Assembly (NCBI RefSeq): GCF_000143415.4
Contig: NW_003314390.1
Location: 86,973-150,972 of the forward strand
Reading direction: 5' to 3'
DNA from: Selaginella moellendorffii
Lineage: Eukaryota > Streptophyta > Lycopodiopsida > Selaginellales > Selaginellaceae
Length of the DNA: 64,000 nucleotides
In this document: positions 40,504 through 51,806 of the stretch, in pieces
Layout: each line of letters opens with the position of its first letter
How positions within the stretch are numbered: position 1 is the first letter of the stretch
Notes under the pieces: model-generated
Seen by the model: the letters and a program-made list of their open reading frames with translations, nothing else
Databases searched by the model: none
What the model was told of the DNA's origin: nothing
Program-made: the position numbers and the translations under genes

Positions 40504-42423
40504 CTACTGCTGCTCCAGTTGATAGAGGCGACGTTTTTGTTGTGGGAGTGTAAGCTCGTGGTTGGGGACACTGTCTGGTGGATCTGTCCCATCTTCCTGG
40601 AGGTCAGCTACCTCAGCTAGGAGGGCGGTATGATCATCCTCGAGCTTCTGGTAGCAGGTGTTGAGCTCTTCGTATGTGAATTTGTAGGTGAATTCGTGAG
40701 CTGTTGATGGGGTTGATCGCTGCTTGGAGACGATCTTCCTGATGTCCCGAAGGTCAGTGCAGATTTGCTTCATCTCCTCAAGCTGAGTGTCTAGTTGGTG
40801 GTTTAAAGGCTCGTAAAACTCCTTGACTGCTCCCCGGGTGTATATGAAGGAATCTTGCTTGAGAAAATGCTGTGCGATGTTGGCTGGTGTTGGGAAGTGG
40901 TTCGCTTGCTCGTGGTACATGCGTTGATCGAGGGCTTCGAACAACTTGCAGGTGCAGTAGCTTGGGTTGCAGAGTTTATCCTCGTATTCCTTCCTGATCT
41001 CATCGTAATCACGGCATGGCTGAGGCATGGCTGCTGCTCCTGCTCCTACTCCGTGATCCTGGTGTATCTCGCTAGGGTTTGCTGTGTTCTTGCCGGGAGT
41101 TGAAGTTGCTGGAGGCTTAATCTGCTTCGTTGGATGTGGGTGACGTGGTCGGGCTAGATTCTTTGAGGTGGGTGGAGAGGAGCTTTTTGGTTTGATGCTG
41201 GATGAACAGCCCAGATGTGGCGCTGAAATTAATGTATCCGTTGGCAAATTTTTCTCTTGGAATTTCGTTGAAGGGGCAGAAGTTTTGTTAATGCTGGTCG
41301 TGGCATTTGCTGGAGCAGGCATGATTCCGTGTTCTGCAAGTGATTGGCGAAGGTAGTTAATGTTTTCTTTTGTGGAACGTGTCGAGGAGGTCGGGGCAGT
41401 GAGAATGTTGTTCTCAGCTGGTGGAGAAACTGAGTTCTCGGCGAGCAGCTGAAGCTTTGCTTTGGCGATGTTGATGTGTTGGTGAGAAGTTGTCGGTTTT
41501 GGGGCTGATTCGAGTGGATTTGGGCTCTGGGGTGAGTGTGGAAACTGGTGTGAGTTGTCTTCATTGTCGCTGATGATGAGGTGCTCTCGGATTAGCGGTT
41601 TTGGAGCTGAATTCGCTGGTGTTTTGTGTGTGAGGCGGCGGCGAAGTGGAGTTGAATTGTTGGAGTGTTTGTTGCTGGAGCTGGTGTTGTTGGAGTGAGT
41701 TGAGCCTGATTGTTGAGATGCTGGCTTTGGTTTCTTGCTGGGAGTTGCTCCTTCTGATTCTGAGTGTTCTTCGGAGCTGTTGCTTTGTTTTGTGGAGTTC
41801 GTTTGGGTTGTCCACGGTTGCTTGTTGGGAAGATCTTGGTGTAGAACGATCAGCAGTGGGAAGATTACTGTCTGCATGGTCTTCTCGTTGAGTGTGGCAA
41901 GGATGGCGTGGTCAAGAAGCTTGAGAAGGAGCTCATGGAGATGATGAGCCACGTTCACACGTTTGCCGTCAAGTAGAGCTCCGTAGACTTCTGCTGTGTG
42001 CTTGCCGATGGTGCGATCTGTTGGGTGAAGTTTGTAGTAGAGGAGGAGGACTTTGAGGCAATCCATATGCTGCTCCTCGATATCCTCCCATGTGAGCTCA
42101 CCGGTAATTTCTCGATTGGCCTTGATGATTTGCTGTGGAACTTCTCCTGAAAATTTGAGGAGTCCCTTGTTGGAGATTTTGAAAACGGAGGCGATTCTTG
42201 TTGAGCTGAGGGTGATCTCATTGGTGCCATCGGTTATGGTGCTGTTGTTGGGGTTGAAGGAGGCAGCCAGCTTCCTCGCCAGTTTTTGGTCTGGGTGTGT
42301 TGAAAAGGCCTTGTGGAGGAGCTCGAATCCATGGTTCTTGAGCCAAGTGGTTGTGTCGTTGCTAATATGGTGTATGACATATCTGAGGCGCCGGGGTGGA
42401 TGAGCTGGCATCTTTCTCTTCAT
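40504..42423 (-). CDS. 639-codon intact extra ORF between pol and the 3' LTR
   Basis: Sense-strand open frame in the position where env-like or accessory ORFs sit in Athila/Tat-type elements. Residues about 1-200 look folded and helical (TTWLKNHGFELLHKAFSTHP, GNEITLSSTRIAS-like, LLLKLLDHAILATLNEKTM). About 200-470 is a Ser/Thr/Pro/Asn-rich, probably disordered linker. About 480-639 is predicted helical/coiled coil (YDEIRKEYEDKLCNPSYC ... ELTLPQQKRRLYQLEQQ). No signal peptide or membrane segment is seen, so it is not an obvious envelope protein. The N-terminal part recalls plant retroelement accessory ORF proteins, but I cannot name a family. It has no stop codon although gag and pol do. Confidence 0.6.
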   Translation of the reverse strand: MKRKMPAHPPRRLRYVIHHISNDTTTWLKNHGFELLHKAFSTHPDQKLARKLAASFNPNNSTITDGTNEITLSSTRIASVFKISNKGLLKFSGEVPQQIIKANREITGELTWEDIEEQHMDCLKVLLLYYKLHPTDRTIGKHTAEVYGALLDGKRVNVAHHLHELLLKLLDHAILATLNEKTMQTVIFPLLIVLHQDLPNKQPWTTQTNSTKQSNSSEEHSESEGATPSKKPKPASQQSGSTHSNNTSSSNKHSNNSTPLRRRLTHKTPANSAPKPLIREHLIISDNEDNSHQFPHSPQSPNPLESAPKPTTSHQHINIAKAKLQLLAENSVSPPAENNILTAPTSSTRSTKENINYLRQSLAEHGIMPAPANATTSINKTSAPSTKFQEKNLPTDTLISAPHLGCSSSIKPKSSSPPTSKNLARPRHPHPTKQIKPPATSTPGKNTANPSEIHQDHGVGAGAAAMPQPCRDYDEIRKEYEDKLCNPSYCTCKLFEALDQRMYHEQANHFPTPANIAQHFLKQDSFIYTRGAVKEFYEPLNHQLDTQLEEMKQICTDLRDIRKIVSKQRSTPSTAHEFTYKFTYEELNTCYQKLEDDHTALLAEVADLQEDGTDPPDSVPNHELTLPQQKRRLYQLEQQ

Positions 42424-42835
42424 TTTCTGTGATCGAAGTGCTGGCCCCGTTAGGGTTCTTGAGACCCGTAACTGTTGGTTGGCTGATCATGTGGCACTCG
42501 ATTGTTGGTGATGAACGGTAGAGATTTGTTGACGGAATTGATGTGGTTTGATTTGGCTTGATTGCAAATCAATGGTGGATATTGGTGATGAAGTTAACTC
42601 AAGTTGAACTGTTGATATTTGCTCAGGTGGCATTGATCCAATGGTAGCTTGGGACTTACAGATTTTTGCTGCTGTTTGTTGCTGAAGTTGGTGGATGAGT
42701 TCGTGTTGCGTGAAGTTGAGTTGTGTCGAACTGATTTGAGTTCAAGTTTGTCTGTCGGGGTGATTGTCGATTGTTGGTTTTAGGGTGTTTGTCAGTTTGG
42801 GTCAGAAATTTGCTGAGGTGCTGATGCTGAACATG

Positions 42836-43995
42836 TCAACGTGATATGGTCGAAGCTTGTTGAGGTTGACATCTCAGTGAAGTCTTCAGCGAGTGTGCTG
42901 ACTTTGGCAGTGCCGTTGGGGTATAGTTCAATGATTTTGAAAGGTCCTTCCCAGTTGGTGTGGAGTTTTCGGCCAAGTTTGCCGATGGGTCCTCGGTATC
43001 AGAGAACATGATCGTCGATGCTGTATTTGGGAATGTTATGCTGGGATGCTTGTCGGTCATGCCGAGCTTTTCTCTGTTTTTGGATGGCGTGAAGTGTCCA
43101 GAGGGCATTGAGTCGGAGTTCATCGAGATGTTCGAGTTGCTGAAGCCTTTCTCGAACTGCATGTTGGGTGTCGAGATTATACTTGACGGTGACTCGTATG
43201 CTTGGGACAATGAATTCGATTCTATTCCGAAGGTGAGTTTGAATGGCATCATGTCTGTGGTGACTTTATACGCAGTTCGAGAGGCCCAAAGTACGTCGAG
43301 AAGTTTGTCATCCCAGTCTTTGCCGGAATCGTTGATGACTTTTTTGAGGATGGTCTTCAGTGTTTTGTTCATTGCTTCTGCTTGACCGTTGCCTTGAGGA
43401 TAGTATGGTGTCGACATTTTGTGTCGGATTTTGAACTTAGTGGCAAGATGTTTGATTGTTTCATTGATGAAGTGGGTGCCTCTGTTAGTGACAAGTTCGA
43501 GTGGTGTGCCGAAACAAGTGATGATATTTTCATAGATGAAGGTTGCTGTTGCTTTTGCTGTGGCATGTTGGAGAGGTATTGCTTCGGCCCACTTGGTAGT
43601 GTAATCGGTGGCAACGATGATGTACTGATTTTGTCAACGGGTGCTGACTTGGGGTCCGAAAAAGTCGAGTCCCCATTTCTGAAATGATGCCATTGGGAAT
43701 GTTGGGTTGAGTTGTTGAGTCTGAGTTTTCCGCCGTAATTGGTTTCGTTGACATGTGTCGCAGCATTTGCAGAATTCTTCAGTGTCGTGCCAGAGTGTCG
43801 GCCACCAGAGGCCGGCTTGAAGAATCTTCCAAGTGGTGGTGTCAACGGAGAAGTGTCTGCTGGAAGATCCATCATGAGCTTCCTTGATGATTTGAGTTGT
43901 GTTTGGCTGCTTGATGCATCGGCGAAGAATGTTGTCAATTCCGAGTTTGTAGAGAGTGCCTCCAATGATTGAGTATCGTCAGGTTTTAGCAACAA
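42836..43995 (-). pseudogene. gypsy integrase, broken
   Basis: On the minus strand: a zinc-binding end (CDTCQRNQLRRK), core pieces (KWGLDFFGPQV, YIIVATDYTTKWAEAIPL, FGTPLELVTNRGTHF) and YYPQGNGQAEAMNKTLK, then WASRTAYKVTTDMMPFKL. All DDE neighbourhoods are recognisable, but at least one in-frame stop lies near 43,635 and frames change. Confidence 0.8.
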
Positions 43996-44164
43996 AAGTC
44001 TTCTTTTGGTCGGACATAGTGTACTGATCTGGAACTTTTGCTGAGTTCAGGTAATGGAAGACGTCATCAAGCCAGGTTGCTAGTATTGAAACTCGGAATA
44101 GGTTTGAGTCTGGTAAGTCGTCGGTAAGTCTTTCGGATTTGTCACCGGTGGTGATCTGGTTGAG

Positions 44165-44795
44165 TGTAGTGCATGTGATCATGGGATGAGATTTGGATAT
44201 ACTGTCACCGTGGATCCTTGGAACCTTGGGGGATAAATGGGGATAAAATAGCCACTAAGGGCTCTCTCATCAAGCAATTGCCCCTTTTCCAGTTGGCTTA
44301 AGGGGAGAGAGATAAGGTGCGCTATAGTTGGTATCGGAGCAAATGGCACAAGTTCGATTCCCATTGATTAGTGGCTACTTAAAAAGAAATCATACGTATT
44401 GGGCAGCCATGCGTATGTCCTTCCTCTTGTGTGGAGTATCCACGGACGAAGGTATCCACCGTGGGACTGCGGTACGGGTGGATGACTAGTTGCCTCACAT
44501 GGAATAACTAGTCTACACAATGGAAGGATTGGTAGATTGAGTGCAGAAATGGAGGTGCTAGTTCCCCTTGGCTCGGTAGGGGTTGTTAGTCAATAGTCAA
44601 TGAGGACATTGACATCTCTGAAGGGGGGGTGAGTGTAGCGCATGTGATCATGGGATGAGATTTGGATATACTATCACTGTGGATCCTTGGAATCTTAGGG
44701 GATAAATGGGGATAAAATAGCCACTAAAGGCTCTCTCATCAAGCAATTGCCCCTTTTCCAGTTGGCTTAAGGGGAGAGAGATAAGGTGCGCTACA
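44165..44795 (+). mobile_element. Complete TRIM element (631 bp) in the gypsy pol gene
   Basis: Two 162-bp LTRs (44,165-44,326 and 44,634-44,795; TGTAG...CTACA), a primer site TGGTATCGGAGC (44,329-44,340) and a purine tract GAAGGGGGGG before the 3' LTR. The flanks TTGAG (44,160-44,164) and CTGAG (44,796-44,800) are a 5-bp target duplication with one C/T change. No coding capacity. Confidence 0.9.
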
Positions 44796-44800
44796 CTGAG

Positions 44801-46121
44801 ATAGTCTGCTTGCTTGTGATTTTTGCTAGGTTTGTGGATGATCTCAAAGTTGTATTCTTGTAGTAAAAGGAACCATCTTGATATTCAACCAGATAGTATC
44901 GGCTTGTTGATGAGGTAAAGGAGTGCCTTGTGGTCGACGAAAAGGACGACTTTGGTTGACAGTATGTAGTGTCAGAACTTCTAAAGTGAGTAGATCATAC
45001 CAAGAGCTTCTTTCTCGGTGGTGGTGTAATTTCGTTCAGCTGGGTTGAGTAGTCGGCTGGCATAGTAGATCGGTTGATCTCGGTTGTCATGTTGAGTTTG
45101 GCTGAGAATTGAACCAGTGGCGACGTTAGAAGTGTCAACATGAATGTGGAACTCTTGTGTCCAGTTGGGCTTGGCAAGGATCGGTGCTGTTGTTAGTTTG
45201 AGTCAGAGATTATTGAATGCTTGTTGCTGTTCGGACGTCCATGTCCATTGGGCATCTTGTTTCAGTCCATCGGTGAGTGGTTTGGCGATGTGAGTGTACT
45301 TGTGGATGAATCGTCGGTGATATCCGACTTTGCCGAGGAAGTGCTGAAGTTCTTTCTGATTCCGGCAGTTCGAGTTTGGAGATGACATCAACTTTGTCCT
45401 TGTCAATGAGAATGCTGTCTTTGCAGACAACATGGCCGAGAAGTACTCCAGATTTGACAAAGAAAGCGTATTTGTCGGGGTTGAGTGCTATGTTGTTCTC
45501 CTCGCACTTGTTGAGGCATTTCTCCAGGCATTCAAGATGTTGATCTTTCGAGCTGAAAATGCTGAAGTCATCCATGAAGACTCTCATGAAGTCAGTGAGG
45601 TAGTCTCGGAAAGTGTTGGTGACGAGCCTTTGGAAGGTGAATGGGGCATTGCAAAGTCCAAAAGGCATTCGTCGGTAAGCATAGGCTCCCCATGGACTGA
45701 TGAATGTTGTCTTGTGCTGATATTCTTCGGCGATGTGAATTTGGTTGTAGCTGGAAAAACCATTGAGGAAGGAGTACATCTCGTGTTTGGCAACTGCGTC
45801 AAGAACTTCATCGGTAAATGGTATCAGGAAGACATCTTTTTCGGTGGCGTCATTGAGCTGTTTATAGTTGATGCAGATTCGAAGTTTGCCATTTTTCTTT
45901 GGCACAACCACCAGTGGTGAAAGCCATATTAGATTCTAAATCGGGTAGATGTACTCAACATGGAGAAGCTTGTCAAGTTCTTTCTTTACTTGTTCCATCA
46001 GATTTGGATTCATCAAGTAGGCTGCTTGTCTTCTTGGTTTTGAGTCTGGAAGAAGGGTGATGGTGTGAAGGCTGAGTGTTGGTGAAACTCCCTTAAGGTC
46101 TCGGTAACTCCAAGCGAACAA
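44801..46121 (-). pseudogene. gypsy reverse transcriptase and RNase H, broken
   Basis: RT blocks in order: FAWSYRDLKGVSPTL, VVVPKKNGKLRICINYKQLN, SYNQIHIAEEYQHKTTF, MPFGLCNAPFTFQRL and the active-site motif FMDDFSIF (near 45,555). Then the connection region (FLGKVGYHRRFIHKYTHIAKPL) and RNase H pieces to about 44,801. A TAG interrupts before the SPLVVVPKK block (near 45,934), a TGA precedes HLFAWSY, and there is a frame change near 45,320. The domain order RT-RH before IN defines Ty3/gypsy. Confidence 0.85.
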
Positions 46122-46527
46122 GTGTTTCTTCTTTCAAAGAAGTCTGATGCCTTTGTCTCGAAAACTTGCCGAGATATCGGTGGCAAGTACAATATTGTGT
46201 TTGTTGTCGTCGTCGACGAGGCTGACTTTTTTGAGTTTTTGGTCGGCTGGAATGGACGGAATGTAGGCAACTTTGTTGTGGTTGTTGACTGTGAATACTG
46301 GTGGTGGTTCGAGTTTGTATCTCTAGTGACTGGATTTTTCAGTGCTGATGTAATCGGGGGTCGTTCTCGTTGGAAGTCGGCGGCGATTTGAAACAGGTCA
46401 ATCTCGGCCAAAGGTTTGAGATCGGGGTAGGTTTTGAGAATTTGTTGTTCTTCATAGTCGTCGAGGCCATCTTCGAGATTATATTCTTCCAAGTCAATAG
46501 GTCGGTTGTGGCTGGACAGCGATTTGG

Positions 46528-47250
46528 TCACTTTTGTCGACATGGTTGTCGGTCCATCCGGTCCTCAAAGGATAAGATTGTCATTGGGCCAGTCTTGATA
46601 AACTTGGGCAGTTCAGAGCCAAGGTTGACCGAGGAGAATTGAGTATCCGTTGGTTTGCTCCGGTAGTTTGAGGACGACATAGTTGACTGGTATTTTGACG
46701 CCTTGAATGGTGGTGTTGACCTTTCGGATGGGTCGAACAGATCGGTGGTCAGCCATTCGGACATTGAAAGGTTCTGGGTGGACTGGGCCGATGTTGAGTT
46801 TTTGAACAAGACTTTCTTCAATAATATTAATGTTGGAGCCGCGTCAATTATGGCTCCTCGAACAAGGTGTTTGTCGAGTCGTAGGTTGATTGTCGGAACA
46901 TCATTGTCACAATCGCCTGGTTGAATCTCAGTTCGAAATGTGTCAACAACTGTTTGTGTCGAGTTGAGTGTGGACGAGTCTGTCAAAGTGTTGGTTGGTG
47001 CAGATGTCAAATCGGTGAGCTGTTTGGTGAGGTAGGGTGCAATCTTCAGCAGTTGGCTGACGGTGATCTGAATATTTTGGTTGAGGATAGTCTCTGCTAC
47101 TTCTTGGACTTCGTCGAAGTTTGCTGAATTGTGTTCTGGTGTCGGTGTTGATATGGCATGATTTGTCTGTCGGTTTTCTGATATTGAGTCTTGGCATTGT
47201 TGTCGAGCTGGTGATGGTTGAGCTTCATTGTCAGAGTCTAAAATCACCAA
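46528..47250 (-). pseudogene. gypsy protease region
   Basis: A 240-codon open frame with a Gln/Thr/Asn-rich front and a protease-like core VRGAIIDAAPTLILLKK near 46,830. The expected D-T/S-G triad reads D-A-A, so the copy is probably inactive. A region before RT that fits a protease, but the call rests mainly on position. Confidence 0.5.
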
Positions 47251-47279
47251 TTCAGGTGGTTGTAGAGCGAGTTGCTATT

Positions 47280-47841
47280 TGTAAGCAACCAAAGGGAACG
47301 ACTTGAGAGACGATCCATGGGGTTCAAATATAGAGGGAAAGGGCCCATGAACAAGAGTGCACCCCTTTTTCCAATCAGTTAAGGGTCTTGGGATATTTGG
47401 GGTTAAGCGTCCTTGGGTTTGAATAGTACTGGGCTGGGTGACCTCCCGGGAAGTCCAAACTCAGGAGTTTACATTTGGTATCAGAGCGGTCTCGGATCCG
47501 ACTCTATTGGTTGGCTAAGGAAATCACACCACATGTTGATTGACATCTGGCTGGTCTAGTTTGCTCCCGCTAGGCTCGACCCGAGGGGTAGGGTGTCAAG
47601 AGAGTTCCGTTCACGAGGGCGTGAACTTGCAGGGAAGCGTGGTGGATTGTAAGCAACCAAAGGGAACGACTTGAGAGACGATCCATGGGGTTCAAATATA
47701 GAGGGAAAGGGCCCATGAACAAGAGTGCACCCCCTTTTCCAATCGGTTAAGGGTCTTGGGATATTTGGGGTTAAGCGTCCTTGGGTTTGAATAGTACCCG
47801 GCTGGGTGACCTCCCGGGAAGTCCAAACTCAGGAGTTTACA
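47280..47841 (+). mobile_element. Complete second-family TRIM (562 bp) with target duplication CTATT
   Basis: Two LTRs of exactly 194 bp (47,280-47,473 and 47,648-47,841; TGTAAGCAACC...GGAGTTTACA) are almost identical to each other. Primer site TGGTATCAGAGC at 47,476-47,487. CTATT lies directly outside both ends (47,275-47,279 and 47,842-47,846). The internal part is only about 174 bp. It is unrelated in sequence to the other TRIM and inserted near the gag/protease border of the gypsy element. Confidence 0.93.
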
Positions 47842-48379
47842 CTATTGTATCTTGGCGGCTAGCTTCTACTTCTTTTTCCATTCCCGGAGTTTTGTTGGGC
47901 TCTCCTAGCCATTCTCTTCACGATGTTTGAAAATGCTGTCCGGTTGTGTGTGTTTTTCTACTCGAATATGTGCTCGGGTTTGTACTGCCATGACTTGAGG
48001 ATTGGAGTCATCATTGTCGGCATAAGGTAGTTTGTCAGTCTCGACCATCCTTGTTGTTGGTGGTTGCTGCTGGTTCTGATCTTGTTGTCGAGGAGGCGGC
48101 AGACCAAGTCTTGGCGGACCGCCTTGGTTTTGAAGTCAAGGTTGCCATGGTCGGTTGTTGTAGTTGCCTTGGTAGGCCTGGTCTTGATAACCTTGGCCTT
48201 GGTATCTTCGGTTCTGGTATCTTGGGTATTGTTGGTATCCTTGGTTGTAGTTGTCTCGGGTTTTCCGGGTAGTTCCGGTTTGCCGGGTATTGTCGATCAT
48301 TGTAGTTGTTGTTGTAATTGTTGTAGTTGTTGTAGTGAGGTTGATCATTCCATTGTCGACTCTGGTGTTAGAAGTTGTT

Positions 48380-49390
48380 TCTCAGTGGTCTCCAGTTTGT
48401 CGGAGGTTGTGCTTGGTAATTGTTGAAGTATTGATTTGGATATGGTTGTCAAAACTGCTGTCGGGGATAGTTCGAGACTTGTTGAACTTCTGGAGAACTT
48501 TGAAATCTACAAGTCTTGGCATCATGACCTTCTTTGGCACAGATCTGGCATTTGGAGATTTGGAGCTTACAGTCACTTGCCGGATGTCCTTCATTCTTGC
48601 ACTTAATACACCAAATTCCAGATCGAAATTCTTTGATGTCGGCCTTGGCTTTTCCCTTGAGCTTGTTGATTGTTTTTCTGAGTTTTCAAAGTTTTGACTT
48701 GGCGCTCTCTCTGAGTTCATCGTCGGAGTCATCGTCAGAACTACTGTCAAAATCTGAGTTATCCGTGTCGTCTACTTGTGCTGTCATTCGTCAAGCTTGA
48801 ACATCTTGAAGGGCTCTTGCGAGTTCAAGGTAAGTGGCAACGTTGATGTGTGTTGCCACTTCTCGGAGGGATCGGCAGAGTCCTTGCATGTACCATTGGT
48901 AAAGTAATGTTTCGGTGGCACTGTTGCCCCATTTGCTAGCATGTCGAGTGAAGGTTTGAGTGTAGTCGTCGATGGATTGACCGGACTTCTGCTTGAGTTT
49001 TTGGATCTTGTGAAGTCGTTGGCTTTGAGTGAGGGAAGACTTGAATCGGTCTACGAGCTTGAGTGTGAGGTCGTTGAAACTTGTATTTTGAGGAAGCGTT
49101 TGAGCCCATTCGTTGGCTCTCTTTCGAAGGGTACATCAGAAGTAGTATGGAAGTTCGGTTGTCTGGCTGTTGATTCGGATTGCTTCTCGGAACTGTTCAA
49201 CATGTTTCTCGGCATCTTCTAACTTCAGACCATGAACTAGTGGATAGGAGATGTGTCTTCCAACAGGTATATTGGTGACAGCAGTAGTGACTGCCATTTG
49301 CTGTTGGTAGTAATGTCGGTATTGTCGAGGTTGTTTTGTTAGGTTGTCACTGTGGAGTGCTGTTGTCGGGGTCGACGGCAAAGTTGGTGT
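48380..49390 (-). pseudogene. gypsy gag with two CCHC zinc knuckles, broken
   Basis: Capsid-like sequence (LEDAEKHVEQFREAIRINSQ, RANEWAQTLPQNTSFNDL, LKQKSGQSIDDYTQTF, YMQGLCRSLREVATHI) is followed by two CX2CX4HX4C knuckles: CIKCKNEGHPASDC (48,569-48,610) and CQICAKEGHDAKTC (48,509-48,550). A Gln/Asn/Tyr-rich tail follows. At least four stops, mostly TGA, interrupt the frame. Confidence 0.8.
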
Positions 49391-50102
49391 AAGAGGAAGG
49401 TGGTGAATTGTTGTTGTTGTTTAGTGGACTCTTCTTTGTTTTTTCTTCTGTATTGGGACTGTTTTTGGGTGTGTCGTCGATGTCGTCGTCGGTGTCGGGT
49501 TGCTTGCCGGTGTTGATTTTTGGAAGATGGTGCTCGAACTTCTTGTCAACGTACTTGTCAGAGTTATGTTGTGTTGGTTGTGGTTGTTCTTCTAAATTGT
49601 CAAAGAGTTCTTCGAACGTATAGTTGTGTGGTGATTGTGGTTGCTGTGGAAGATTGTTGTCGTCGACAATTGGTTCGTCGATCTCATTGTTGTTGGATGA
49701 TTGTAGCTGTTCGGCAGCTCGGTGTGAGTTGTTGACGTCGAGTGCTTGACTATTGGACGATTTGGGTTGTTTGTCTTTACTGCTGTTGACTGGGTATATC
49801 GAAGTGCGACTGTAATTGGTGAAGTCAAGTTGTTGTCTTGTCGGCGTGTTGAAGTCAAAAGTGTGTTCAAAAAATCTTGCTGATAGCAGGCTTTAGTAGA
49901 TGTTGGAAGCAAATGTGGGATATGTTGGTGTTGTGAAGATCGGTCGGTATGGCGAAAATGGTGCTAGTCTGGTGAAGTCTATGAAGCTGGGCGGGAAACT
50001 TGGTCGTTCGTCGTCACTGTAGATGGGGTTGGTGAATGTACCTTTGAAGTGGTTGTATGCTGCTTGAAAAATGTTTTGTTGCTCAAGCGTAGCCTGTGTC
50101 GA

Positions 50103-51030
50103 CTACTTGAATGTTCGGTCGGGCTCGGGCACTTTGGTGGGTGCTGTCAAGGGTGTTGATTCAGACTTGGGCACTTGGGTGGGTGCTGTCGAGGGTGCTG
50201 CCAGTGGTGTGTCCAATGGTGTTGTGTAGTCGTCATATTCTTCACGGATGTCTGATACTGATTCGTCGGAGTTAGCTCGTGGTAATAATTCATGTCGGAT
50301 GTAATTCTCTCTCTTAGAGGGTCTAACAACTTGATTCAACTTCTCTTGGTCTTTCTTTCTCTTTGTTTCTAAATTCTTCAAGTCTCTATCTAAATGTCGG
50401 ATAAGCCATTTTCGGTCTTCTTCTGACTTGCTAAATGTTCTTCGTGGTTTTGGATACATGCATTCTTCTACTGGTTGTAGGTGTCAAATTCAAGTCTGCA
50501 GTCAATCATGTAGTTCAGGCAAAACTTCAGGAAGACTGTCGGCAGGCCAATTGTCGATAAAGTCGTTGTGAACTTGTTCTTTCTTTTCAGTGCAAATATC
50601 GACGGTGGTGCGTGTTGGGTTGGGTTGTGTTCAGCCGAGTTGTGTTGGGTCGAGTGTGCTGGTGCAGTATGCAAACTGGTCTTCCACTTGCTGGTGCTAA
50701 GATGGAGTTCGATGAAGAGTACGGGATATTCGGGTTTGTCTGGAATGATTTCTTTGATAATGTCATCGAGTTGTTCGAGTCCAGATTGGGCGATGGCATG
50801 ATTGGCGAGAGTTGTTGCAGCGAACGTGTTGATTTCGAACCGAGTTCGGACTGTTGTTTCGGTGTTGAGCTGCTGACTTTGTCGGAGGGGTTTTCGAAAA
50901 ATCGGTAGTGCGTTGTGAAGTTGTCCCTCGACAAGTTGTCTGATACCGGGTAACAAAGTGATGGGTTCATCATTGGTGTAGGTTTTGAGGATGTGCTTCG
51001 ATATTGGGAACTGGAATCATGTCGGAGCAC
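50103..51030 (-). pseudogene. Extra coding region upstream of gag in the gypsy element
   Basis: Two adjoining open pieces (162 codons at 50,956-50,468; 118 codons at 50,459-50,103) precede gag. The first includes TLANHAIAQSGLEQLDDI and KEIIPDKPEYPVLFIELHL; the second is highly charged (EEDRKWLIRHLDRDLKNLET). An ORF in front of gag is typical of Tat/Ogre-type elements. No known domain recognised. Confidence 0.4.
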
Positions 51031-51524
51031 TAGGATTGCCAGGTTGACGATTGCACAGAAGATGGGTTCATTTTGGCAGTGGTGTCAGTTTGTGTCGAGC
51101 GCACTGGTTGAGGTTTCGAGCTTGGAGTGGGTGGTCTTGTGCTCAGAGATGGATTTCGCCAATGAAGCTACTGAGGGCATCTCTTGATGAAGGTGCTGGT
51201 AGATTGGAGTTTCTTGTCAAAGAGGGTCATTGGTGTTCTCCGTCAGTGATTGGACTTGGAGATCTTGAGAGAGAGCTTTTAGATTCTTCAAAGATCTCCT
51301 CTGGAAAGTGTCTGTCTCTACTGCGTTGGGCAGCGATTGCTTGGATGCTGTTGATCCATGTCGGTAGTAGCATTTGGGTGAATTTACGAATTAGGGTGTA
51401 ATTTGGGCAAATTTGGGGAGGTGGGTAAATTTCTGGATCGTTCGCACTATATGTGCACAAAGAATGGAGAAAGAATGGAAGAATTTGTGAACCTGAAGGG
51501 GAATACAAAGCCGTGGTCGCCAAA

Positions 51525-51806
51525 TGAAGAGGTGTGAAAACTCCTCTTCACTGGAAATCTATTGTTAGTAAGAAAACAAAAGAGAAAAGGGCCTGATCTC
51601 TAAGGGCTAAGAAGAAGCATACTGTATATTGATAAGAAAAATGATGGAATGGAGATAGGGATCCATAATTCAGATTCCCCCCTTTGAAAAGCTAGCGGTT
51701 CTAACTGCTAGCATATACTATATGTTGTGCATGATTTAATCTATGGCTCCGATGCAGCCCTGGGTTCAAGGTCGGAGTCCCTTGAACCTTGTTTTTGGTT
51801 GAGACA
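51525..51806 (-). repeat. 5' LTR of the 11.7-kb gypsy element
   Basis: 282 bp, direct repeat of 40,142-40,436. The primer site lies at about 51,511-51,522. Confidence 0.9.

Larger units (their letters stand above)
40142..51806 (-). mobile_element. 11.7-kb Ty3/gypsy LTR retrotransposon with 5-bp target duplication ATGGC
   Basis: LTRs 51,525-51,806 (5') and 40,142-40,436 (3') are direct repeats starting TG and ending CA on the minus strand. ATGGC flanks the element at 40,137-40,141 and 51,807-51,811. The primer site next to the 5' LTR reads TGGCGACCACGG, which is not the Met type; a purine tract (GGGGAGCAGAG) precedes the 3' LTR. Order on the minus strand: upstream region, gag with two zinc knuckles, protease, reverse transcriptase, RNase H, integrase, then a long extra open frame. 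gag and pol carry several in-frame stops. Two TRIM elements are inserted in it. Confidence 0.93.
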
